Positions 30,901 through 42,900 of a stretch of 64,000 nucleotides of DNA are shown here, in pieces; positions within the stretch are counted from its first letter, which is position 1; every line of letters starts with the position of its first letter. The DNA is taken from positions 3,179-67,178 of the forward strand of contig NZ_LOIC01000086.1 in the NCBI RefSeq assembly GCF_001684335.1, given 5' to 3'. The stretch is from Photorhabdus namnaonensis (GTDB lineage Bacteria > Pseudomonadota > Gammaproteobacteria > Enterobacterales > Enterobacteriaceae). The position numbers were made by a program, and so were the translations under genes. The notes beneath the pieces are model-generated. The model ran no database searches, was not told the origin of the DNA, and worked only from the letters and a program-made list of their open reading frames with translations.

Positions 30901-33900
30901 GTATCACGGAGACAACGGTTCATGTGACTTATCGGGAACTGAATTCGCATGATGTGGAGCAGATAACCAGTCCTATTGGTACGCGTATTCCGGATTTAAC
31001 CCTCTATCTGTTGGATAAATACGGTCAGCCGGTGCCATTAGGGGTAACCGGTGAATTGTATGTTGGGGGCGGCGGTGTAGCACGGGGTTATCTGAATCGC
31101 CCTGAACTGACGGCGGAACGTTTCCTGGCTGATCCGTTTAGTGATCAACCGGGTGCCCGTATGTACCGTACCGGGGATTTAGCCCGCTACCTGTCGGATG
31201 GGAACCTGGAGTTTTTGGGCCGCAATGACCAGCAGGTTAAAATCCGCGGTTTCCGCATTGAACCGGGGGAAATTGAGACACGTCTGATAGAGCATTCGGC
31301 GGTGCGTGAGGCGGCTGTGCTGGCGCTGGGGGATGGGCAGGACAAACGTTTGGTTGCTTATGTGGTGGCGCCAGTGAACGACGGGTTGGTGAATAGTTTG
31401 CGTACTCACCTGAGTAAAATGTTACCTGACTATATGGTGCCGTCAGCTTTTGTGCGGCTGGACGCGTTCCCGTTAACGTCGAACGGTAAGCTGGATCGTC
31501 GGGCGCTACCGGCGCCGGATAGTGAAGCCGTTGCCCGTCAGGTTTATGCGGCGCCCCTGGGGGAAACGGAAATAGCGCTGGCAGCGATTTGGTGTGAATT
31601 GCTGGGCATAGAACAGGTCAGTCGGCACGATAGCTTCTTCGCGCTGGGCGGCCATTCTCTGCTTGCTGTGCGGATGATTGAACGTCTGCGTCACCTGGGG
31701 CTGACACTGGCGGTGCGTGACCTGTTCCAGTCGCCGGTATTGTCAGATTTGGCGCAAACTCTGAGGCAGCAACTGGTTGTGGGGGTGCCATCGAATATGA
31801 TTACGCCAGCGACGACGACAATCACGCCGGCGATGTTACCGCTGATTAACCTGACCCAGCCTGAAATTGATCTTATCATCGGACAGATCCCGGGCGGGGT
31901 TGCCAATATTCAGGATATTTATGCCTTGTCGCCGTTACAGGATGGCATTTTATTTCATCATCTATTGGCAAGCGAAGGTGACCCGTATCTGTTGATGGGT
32001 CAGATGGCCTTTGCTGACCGGACTCTGTTGGATCGTTATCTGGCGGCGGTACAACAGGTGGTTGATCGTCATGACATCTTGCGTACCGCCTTTATCTGGC
32101 AGGGATTGTCAGGCCCGGCACAGGTGGTTTTGCGTCAGGCCGCTTTGTCGGTGACTGAACTGGCATTAAACCCGGCTGACGGTCCGGTCAGTGACCAGTT
32201 AACCCGGCGCTTTGATCCGCGTCAGCATCGTCTCGACCTGAACGAAGCCCCGTTATTGCGCTTTGTGGCGGCGCAGGAAACCGATGGCCGTTGGATTTTG
32301 CTGCAATTGCAGCATCACCTGATTGGCGATCATACCACGCTGGATATAATGAATCGTGAAGTGCAGGTCTACCTTGCCGGACAAGGGAACCGCCTGTCGG
32401 CGCCTGTCCCTTTCCGTAATCTGGTGGCTCAGGCCCGGTTAGGTGTGAGTCAGGAGGAACACACCCGTTTCTTTACTGACATGTTAGCGGCGGTAGATGA
32501 ACCGACCTTGCCGTTTGGTTTGACGGAGGTGCATCGTGATGGCTCGCAGGTGACGGAATCGCACCGGATGCTGACGGCTGCCTTAAATGACCGCCTGCGT
32601 AGTCAGGCCCGACATTTGGGTGTCAGTCTGGCAGCGCTGTGCCATTTGGCTTGGGCGCAGGTGTTGTCGCGTACCAGTGGACAGGAAAAAGTGGTGTTCG
32701 GCACCGTGCTGTTTGGACGAATGCAGGCCGGTGAAGGGGCAGACAATGGCATGGGGCTGTTTATCAATACCTTGCCGTTGCGATTAGATATCAATAATAC
32801 CCCGGTACGGGACAGTGTGCAGGCAGCACATACCCGACTGGCCGGACTATTAGAACATGAACATGCTTCACTGGCGCTGGCCCAGCGTTGCAGTAGTGTG
32901 CAGGGTGAGATCCCCCTCTTTAATAGCTTGTTGAACTATCGGCATAATGCCTTGCCGGTAATGTCGGATGAATTCATCAGTGGTATTGAGTTTCTTAGCG
33001 GGCAGGAACGGACCAACTATTCATTAACGCTATCGATGGAGGATTTTGGTGAATCTCTGGGGCTGACGGTTCAGGCGGTACAACCGTTTGATCCGGAAAG
33101 AATATGCGGTTATATGCAACAGGCGCTGGAAAGTCTGGCAGAGGTGCTTGAACAAGCCCCTGAGACACCGGTACGGGCGCTAAACATTTTGCCAGAAATA
33201 GAACGGAAATTGTTGCTGGAGACTTGGAATGCCACTGAAACCGCGTATCTTGACCAATTATGTATTCATCAGTTGTTTGAACAACAGGTGGAGAAAAACC
33301 CAGATGCCACAGCATTAGTGTATGAAAATCAGACTCTCAGTTATGCGGAGTTGAATGCCTGTGCTAACCGGCTGGCTCATCAATTGATTGCACTAGGGGT
33401 AGAACCGGACCAACGGGTAGCGATTTGCGTGTCTCGTTCACCGGCGATGGTGGTGGGATTGTTGGCGGTACTAAAAGCCGGTGGAGCCTATGTACCGTTG
33501 GACCCTGCTTATCCGGGCGAGCGCCTGGCGCATATTCTGATGGATGCTGCGCCAGCTATTTTGTTAGTGGATGAGGTCGGACGTACAGCATTAGGTGAGA
33601 AAGTACTAGCAGAACAGACTGTGCTCGACCCGAATACTCTGTTTGACCAGCTAAGCAGTAACCCGCAGAGACCTACGCTGACCTCACAGCATTTGGCGTA
33701 TGTAATTTACACCTCCGGCTCGACGGGAACGCCGAAAGGCGTCATGATCGAACATAGTGGGCTGGTCAATCTTATTCAGGAAAAAATCACCCAGTTTGAT
33801 ATTCATGCCGGTAGCCGGATGTTGCAGTTTGCCTCATTTAGTTTCGATGCCAGTGTCTGGGAAATCATGATGGCGTTGGGGAGTGGGGCTTGTCTGGATA

Positions 33901-36900
33901 TTCCTATCGATACAGTTCGTCAGGACCCGCGTCGCCTCTGGTACTATCTGGAGGAACAGTCGATAACTCACGCCTGCCTGACGCCGGCCCTGCTTCGGGA
34001 TGGTGCTGATTTACCGGCGATAGCGATAAAACCGACTTTGATACTGGGAGGGGAAGCCCCCAGTGCGGCGCTGTTGGGGACATTATGTGGTCAGGCAACC
34101 CTGTTCAATGCGTATGGGCCGACAGAGATAACGGTTTGTGCCACGACTTGGCATTATCCGTCAGACTATATGGATACGGAAGTGCCTATTGGGCGTCCAA
34201 CGGCTAACACGCAGATTTACCTGCTAGATGCTGATAGTCAGCCGGTGCCGTTGGGGTGCATAGGTGAGCTGTATATTGGCGGCGCGGGTGTTGCACGTGG
34301 TTATCTGAACCGCCCTGAACTGACTGTTGAGCGTTTCCTTATCGACCCGTTTAGTGATGTGCCGAATGCCCGCATGTACCGCACCGGAGATTTGGCTCGC
34401 TACCTGCCGGACGGCAATTTGGTGTTCGTTGGCCGTAGTGACCAACAGATTAAAATCCGGGGCTTCCGGATTGAACCAGGGGAAATCGAAGCTCGGCTAA
34501 CAGAGCACCCGGTGGTGAGGGAAGCGCTGGTACTGGCGTTAGGCGACGGGCAGAATAAACGGTTGGTTGCCTATGTGGCGGCGTCAGCGGATGACGGGTT
34601 GGTTAACCGTTTACGTGCCCACTTGAGCGCAGTTTTGCCTGATTATATGGTACCGGCGGCTTTTGTCCGTTTGGATGCCTTTCCGTTAACCCCTAATGGT
34701 AAGTTGGATCGCCGGGGTTTACCGGCGCCAAGTGAGGAAGCCTTTGCCCGTCAAATCTATGAAGCCCCGCAAGGGGAGGCTGAAATTGCGCTGGCGGCTA
34801 TCTGGCGTGAAATTCTGGGAATTGAACAGATCAGCCGGCATGATAATTTCTTTGCGCTGGGCGGCCATTCGCTGTTGGCGGTACGGGTAATGAACCGCGT
34901 AGCGGCTTTAGGTATCGAATTGCCGCTGACCACGTTGTTTAAATCCCCTTCTCTGGCTGCCTTTGCTGAGGAGATCAGCGCCCGGCTTGATAAACAAGGC
35001 GGGACATTGCCTGCGATTATGCCGATATCCCGCGAGGGTATGTTGCCGCTGTCATTTGCTCAACAACGTTTGTGGTTCCTCGCTCAATTTAATGGCGTTA
35101 GTGATACCTATCATATCCCGGTTGCTCTGCATTTACGTGGTCAGTTGGATATTGCTGCTTGGCAGCAGGCGCTTAACGCCTTGTTTGCCCGTCATGAAGC
35201 GTTACGTTCCGTCTTCGTCTCCGTTAACGGTCAGCCACAAGTGCAACTGTTGGGGCCAGACGGCGGTTTGCTGTTGTCTCAACATGATCTGCGTGGTATC
35301 CCGAATGTTGAAACGGTACTTGAACGTTTAAGTACAGAGGAGGCTTATACGCCATTTGATCTCAATAGTGGACCGCTCATCCGCGCCTCTCTCATCCGGC
35401 TTATGGATGATGAATATCAGTTTTTGTTCACCCAACATCACATTATTTCCGATGGTTGGTCTGTCAATGTGCTGATACGTGAATTAAGCGCCCTCTATAC
35501 GGCTTTTCTGACAGAACAATCTGATCCGTTGCCCCCGTTAGTGATTCAATATCCTGATTATGCAGCCTGGCAGCGTCAGTGGCTATCGGCTGAACGTGTC
35601 CAGGTTCAATCTGATTATTGGCGTACCATGTTGGCTGATGCGCCGGTACTGCTGGATCTGCCTGCTGACCGGCCACGTCCGTCTGAACAGTCGTTTGCCG
35701 GGAATATTGTTCCCATCAAGTTGGATGCGGAATTGACGACATCTCTCAAACGTCTGAGTGAACAGCACGGGGTCACGTTATTTATGACGCTGTTGTCAGC
35801 TTGGGCGATGGTCCTGTCGCGTTTATCCGGTCAGGAGGATTTGGTTATTGGTACACCGAGTGCAGGCCGCCGTCGCCAGGAAGTGGAATCCCTGATCGGC
35901 TTCTTTGTCAATACGCTGGCCTTACGCATTGACTTATCGGGTGAACTGACCGTGACTGAGTTGCTGACGCGCGTGCGGCAAACTGCACTGGCGGCACAGG
36001 AGCACCAGGATTTACCGTTTGAGCAGGTGGTGGAGATTGTACAACCACCACGCCAATTGGCGCATACCCCGCTATTCCAGGTGATGTTTGCCTGGCAGAA
36101 CAATGAGAACACAGAATGGCAATTACCGGGGCTGGTAGTCTCACCGGCTGATCAAGACTTTGATGTTGTCAAATTTGATCTCGAACTAAACCTGTCTGAG
36201 GAAGAGGGCCGGATTGTCGGTGGTTTGAGTTATGCCACCGCCCTGTTTGATCAATCGACAATCGAACGACACGCAGGATATTTACACTCGGTACTACAAG
36301 CGATGGTGACTCACTCTCAACAGCGGGTCGGGGAAATTGATATTTTGGCCCCGGTGGAGCGCAGGTTATTGCTGGAAACTTGGAATGCGACTGAAACAGC
36401 TTATCCTGACGCGTTGTGTATCCATCAGTTATTTGAACAACAGGCAGAGAAAAACCCGGATGCTATAGCGCTGGTGCATGAAGACCAGACTCTCAGCTAT
36501 GCCGAACTGAATGCCCGCGCCAACCGGCTGGCCCATCAACTGATTGTGCTGGGGGTAGAACCCGACCAGCGGGTGGCGATTTGTGTGGCACGTTCACCGG
36601 CGATGGTCGTGGGATTGCTGGCGGTAATGAAAGCGGGAGGAGCTTATGTGCCACTGGACCCAGCCTATTCTGGTGAACGTCTGACGCATATTCTGATTGA
36701 TGCCGCGCCGGTTATCTTGTTGGCGGATAATGCTGGATGTGTCGCGCTGGGTGAGAAAGTTTCGAGCCTGACGGTACTTGATCCGAATTCATTACCGGAC
36801 CAGCCGGGCAGTAACCCACAGGTACCTGCATTGACCGCACGGCATCTGGCGTATGTGATTTACACCTCTGGCTCGACCGGCACGCCGAAAGGGGTGATGG

Positions 36901-39900
36901 TGGAGCATCGTGGGTTGGTCAATCTTATCGGGGATAAAATTACCCAGTTCGATATTCGTGCCGGTAGCCGGATGTTGCAGTTTGCTTCGTTTGGCTTTGA
37001 TGCCAGTGTCTGGGAAATCATGATGGCGCTGTGCGGTGGTGCGGCTTTAGACATTCCCGTCGATACGGTTCGTCAGGATTTGCGTCGTCTTTGGCATTAT
37101 TTGGAGGAACAAGCGGTGACACATGCTTGCCTGACTCCGGCTTTATTGCGTGATGGGACTGATTTGCCAGTGATAACGATAAAACCGACATTGATACTCG
37201 GTGGTGAAGCCCCCAGTGCGGCTTTACTTCAGGCACTGAGCAGTCAGGCAACGCTGTTCAATGCTTATGGTCCGACGGAAATCACCGTTTGCGCCACGAC
37301 TTGGCATTGTCCGTCAGACTATGCAGATACAGGGGTTCCTATCGGGCGCCCGACAGCCAACACACTGATTTATCTGCTGGATGCTTATGGTCAGCCGGTG
37401 CCTTTGGGAGCTATCGGTGAGCTATATATTGGCGGTGCGGGTGTGACGCGGGGTTATCTGAACCGCCCTGAACTGACGGCGGAACGTTTTCTGACAGATC
37501 CGTTTAGCGATGTTCCGGAGGCGCGAATGTACCGTACCGGGGATTTGGCCCGTTATCTGCCGGATGGCAATCTGGTGTTCGTTGGCCGTAATGACCAGCA
37601 GGTTAAAATCCGGGGCTTCCGGATTGAACCGGGGGAAATCGAGGCACGTTTGACTGAACATCCAGCGGTGAGTGAAGCGCAGGTACTGGCGTTAGGTGAT
37701 GGGCTGGACAAGCATCTGGTCGCTTATGTGGTGGCGGAGGTGGATGACCGATTAGCTGTCAATCTGCGTGCCTATCTGAGCACACAATTGCCTGATTATA
37801 TGGTACCAACGGCCTTTGTGCGTCTGGATGCGTTTCCACTGACCCAGAACGGTAAACTGGATCGCCGGGCGTTGCCGGCACCGGATGGTGAAGCTTTTGC
37901 CCGTCAGATCTATGTAGCGCCGCAAGGGGCGACAGAAACCGCGTTGGCGGCCATTTGGCGTGAGTTGTTGGGGATTGAACAGATCAGCCGGCACGATAGC
38001 TTCTTTGCACTGGGCGGTCATTCTCTGCTGGCGGTACAGATGATTGAACGCCTGCGTAACCTAGGGCTAACGCTGGCGGTGCGTGACTTGTTCCACTTGC
38101 CAGTGTTGTCTGAGCTGGCGCAAACACTGGGGCGTCACCAGGCTGTAGTGATACCACCGAATGTCATTACGCCAGCAACGACAACACTCACACCGGAGAT
38201 GTTGCCGCTGATTGATCTGACCCAGCCTGAAATTGACTTCATTGTCGGACAGGTGCCGGGTGGGATCGCCAATATTCAGGATATCTATGCCCTGTCGCCA
38301 TTGCAGGATGGTATTTTGTTCCACCATTTGCTGGCGGATCAGGGCGACCCGTATCTGCTGATTGAGCAGATGATTTTTACTGACAGGTCTCTGTTGAACC
38401 GTTATTTGGCTGCGGTTCAACAGGTGGTTGATCGCCATGACATCTTGCGTACCGCCTTTATCTGGCAGGGATTATCTGCGCCGGTTCAAGTGGTTTTACG
38501 TCGGGCAGCTTTATCAATGACTGAACTGACCTTAGATCCGACTGATGGACTTATTAGCGACCAGTTAGCTGAACGTTTTGATCCACGCCGGCATCGTATT
38601 GACCTGAATCAGGCACCGTTATTGCGTTTTGTGGTGGCGCAGGATACCGATGGCCGCTGGAACGTACTGCAACTGTTGCATCACCTGATTGGTGACCATA
38701 CCACGCTGGACGTGATGAGCCGTGAAGTGCAGGCGTATCTTGCTGGTCAGGGAGGGAGCCTGCCTGCGCCGACACCTTTCCGCCATCTGGTAGCGCAGGC
38801 CCGTCTGGGGGTCAGTCAGACGGAACATACCCGCTTCTTTACTGACATGTTAGCTGGGGTAGATGAACCGACCCTGCCATTTGGGCTGGCGGAGGTGCAT
38901 CGTGATGGTTTGCAGGTGACGCAATCGCATCGTATGCTGACAACCGAGTTGAATGATCGTCTGCGCAGTCAGGCCCGGTGTTTGGGTGTGAGCCTGGCAT
39001 CACTGTGTCATCTCGCCTGGGCGCAAGTATTATCGCGTACCAGCAGTCAGAGAAAAGTGGTGTTCGGCACCGTGCTGTTTGGACGGATGCAGGCAGGTGA
39101 AGGCGCCGACAATGGCATGGGGCTGTTTATTAATACCTTGCCGTTGCGGTTGGATATCGACGAAACCCCGGTATGGGACAGTGTACAGGCAGCCCATACC
39201 CGACTCGCCGGATTATTGGAACATGAACACGCGTCACTGGCGCTGGCCCAGCGTTGCAGTGGGGTGCAGGGGGAGATCCCGCTCTTTAATAGCCTGTTGA
39301 ACTATCGGCATAATACTTTGTCGGCAACGTCGGATGAAATCATCAGAGGTATTGAGTTTCTTGGCGGACAGGAACGGACCAACTATCCGTTTGTGCTGTC
39401 GGTGGAAGATTTTGGCGAATCCTTGGGGTTGACTGCTCAGGTGGTGCAGCCATTTGATCCGGAAAACTTATGTGGTTATATGCAGCAGGCGCTGGAAAGT
39501 CTGGCGGCGGCCCTGGAGCAAACGCCGGAAATCCCTGTTCGGGCATTGGAAATCTTGCCGGAAGCGGAGCGTACGTTGTTGTTAAAAACCTGGAACGCGA
39601 CAGAAACCGCATATCCTGACCAGTTATGCGTTCATCAATTGTTTGAACAACAGGTGGAGAAAACCCCTGACGCGACAGCGTTAGAGTATCAAGAGCAGAC
39701 TCTTAGTTATGCCGAGTTGAATACCCGTGCTAACCGTTTGGCCCATCAGTTGATTACGCTGGGCGTCGTACCGGACCAGCGGGTGGCGATTTGCGTGTCG
39801 CGTTCACCGGCGATGGTGGTGGCGTTGTTGGCGGTGTTGAAAGCGGGTGGAGCTTATGTGCCGCTGGACTCAACCTATCCGGGGGAGCGTTTGGCCCATA

Positions 39901-42900
39901 TTCTGGCTGATGCTGAACCGGTTATTTTGTTGGCGGATAATGCCGGGCGTACTGCACTGGGTGAGAAGGCGCTTGCAGACCTGATAGTGCTCGATCCGAA
40001 TACCCTGCCAGACCAGCCTGACAGTAACCCGCAGATACCGGCGTTGACTTCACAGCATCTGGCGTATGTGATTTACACCTCCGGTTCGACCGGTACGCCG
40101 AAAGGAGTGATGGTTGAGCATCGTTCGTTGCTAAATTTACATGGAACGCTGACAGAGCGTATCTTTGCGTCTTCTTCTGCGCCTTACCGGGTTAGCCTGA
40201 ATGCGAGCATTTCTTTTGATTCGGTATTGAAAAACTTACTGGGTCTGTTGAATGGCTATACACTGGTGATTGTTCCACAAGATGTACGGGCCGATGGTAC
40301 CGCTTTATTACAGTTCTTAGCCGCGAAAAATCTTGATGTGTTGGATTGTACGCCAATGCAATTAGAGATGTTGCTGGCAGCGGGTTTGTCTCAGCATCAA
40401 AAAGCGTTGATGCTGTTGGTGGGTGGCGAACCCATCCCGGTACAAACCTGGCAGACGGTAACCGAAATACCGCAACTGACGGCCTATAATGTATACGGTC
40501 CAACGGAATGCACCGTGGATGCGACGTTGGCCTGTATAGAGCCGGCACACCCTTATCCGACTATCGGTCGTCCACTGGCTAATATCCATCTTTATTTGCT
40601 GGATAACGTTGGTCATCCGGTGCCGTTGGGCGTGGTGGGGGAATTGTATATTGGGGGAGCCGGTGTGGCGCGGGGTTATCTAAACCGGCAAGAATTGACG
40701 GCTGAACGTTTCCTTGCCGATCCGTTTAGCGATAAACCGGGTGCGCGTATGTACCGAACCGGGGATTTGGCCCGTTATCTGCCGGATGGCAACCTGGTAT
40801 TTATTGGTCGTAATGACCATCAGGTCAAAATCCGGGGCTTCCGTATTGAACTGGGTGAAATTGAGGCCCGGTTGGCAGAGTATCCGGCGGTGAGTGAATC
40901 GGCTGTGTTAGCGCTGGGTGACAGTCAGGATAAGCGTCTGGTCGCTTATGTCGTGGCGCAAGCGGATGATGGATTGATCAATAGCTTGCGTGAACATCTG
41001 AGCGCGAAATTGCCTGACTACATGGTACCGGCGGCTTTTGTGCGTTTGGATGCTTTTCCAGTGACCCCGAATGGTAAATTGGATCGTCGGGCGCTACCGG
41101 CACCGGACGAAGGCGCGTTTGCCCGTCAGGTTTACGAAGCGCCGCAAGGCGAAACGGAAATGGCGCTGGCGGCGATTTGGCGTGAATTGCTGGGGATTGA
41201 ACAGATCAGCCGGTATGACAATTTCTTTGCCTTGGGCGGCCATTCGTTGCTGGCGGTGCGGGTGATGAACCGTGTAGCCGCTTTAGGTGCCGAATTGCCG
41301 CTGACCACACTGTTTAAATCTCCTTCTTTGGCGGCTTTTGCTAAGGTGGTGAGTACCCGGTTTGGTCAACAGGACAATATACTGTCTGCCATCCTGCCGA
41401 TATCCCGTGAGAGTGCATTACCGTTATCATTTGCTCAACAGCGTTTGTGGTTCCTGGCTCAGTTTGAGGGTGTCAGCGATACTTATCATATCCCGATGGC
41501 ACTGCGTTTGTGTGGTCAGTTGGATATCGCCGCCTGGCAGCAGGCGCTTAACGCCTTGTTTGCCCGGCATGAAGCGTTACGTTCCATCTTCGTCTCCGTT
41601 GACGGTCAGCCACGAGTGCGACTGTTGGCTGCGGATAGTGGGTTGTCTTTATCTCTGCATGACCTGCGCGGGATACCAGATGCTGAAACTATGCTTGAAC
41701 GTCTGAGTATTGAGGAGGCTCACACGGCATTTGACCTCAGTCACGGCCCGCTTATCCGTGCCTCTCTTATCCGGCTTACGGATGATGAATACCGGTTCCT
41801 ACTTACCCAGCATCACATTATTTCCGATGGCTGGTCTGTCAATGTATTGGTATGTGAGCTGAATGCTCTCTATACGGCTTTTCTGGCCGGGCAACCGGAC
41901 CCATTGCCGCCGTTGGCGATCCAATATCCTGATTACGCCGCTTGGCAGCGTCAGTGGTTGTCGGCTGAACGGGAGCGGGTTCAATCTGACTATTGGCGTA
42001 CCATGCTGGCTGATGCGCCAATTTTGTTGGATTTGCCCACTGATCGGCCACGTTTGCCTCAGCAGTCGTTTGTCGGCAATGTATTGCCCATTAATCTGGA
42101 TGCAGAGTTAACGAAATCCCTCAAGATTTTGAGTGAACAGCACGGTGTCACATTATTTATGACCCTTTTGGCCGCTTGGGCGACGGTTCTGTCGCGTTTG
42201 TCAGGTCAGGAAGATCTGGTCATTGGTACACCGAGTGCGGGTCGCGGTCGTCAGGAAGTGGAGTCTCTGATTGGTTTCTTTGTTAATACACTGGCCTTAC
42301 GCATTGACTTATCGGGTGAATTAAATGTGACTGAGTTACTTGCGCGTGTGCGGCAAACCGCGTTGGAGGCCCAGGAGCATCAGGATCTGCCATTCGAACA
42401 GGTGGTGGAAATTGTGCAACCGCCGCGCAGACTGGCGCATACTCCTTTATTTCAGGTGATGTTTGCCTGGCAGAATAATGAGAGCACGGAATGGAGGCTG
42501 CCGGCGTTAGCAGTTTCACCGGTCGATCAAGCTTTTGATGTCGTCAAGTTTGATCTCGAACTGAACCTGTTTGAAGAAGAGGGCAGGATTGTTGGTGCGC
42601 TGAATTATGCAACGGCCTTGTTTGATCAACAGACAATAGAACGGCATGTGGGGTATCTGCACGCGGTACTGCAAGCGATGGCGGCTAACCCTCAACAGTT
42701 GGTTGGGAAAATTGATATCCTAAAACCGGCGGATCGCAGATTGTTGCTGGAAACGTGGAATGCCACGGAAACAGCGTATCCTGACGCGTTGTGTATCCAT
42801 CAATTGTTTGAACAACAGGTGGAGAAAACTCCTGATGCCACAGCATTAGTGTATGAAGATCAGACGCTCAATTATGCGGAGTTGAATACCCGTGCTAACC

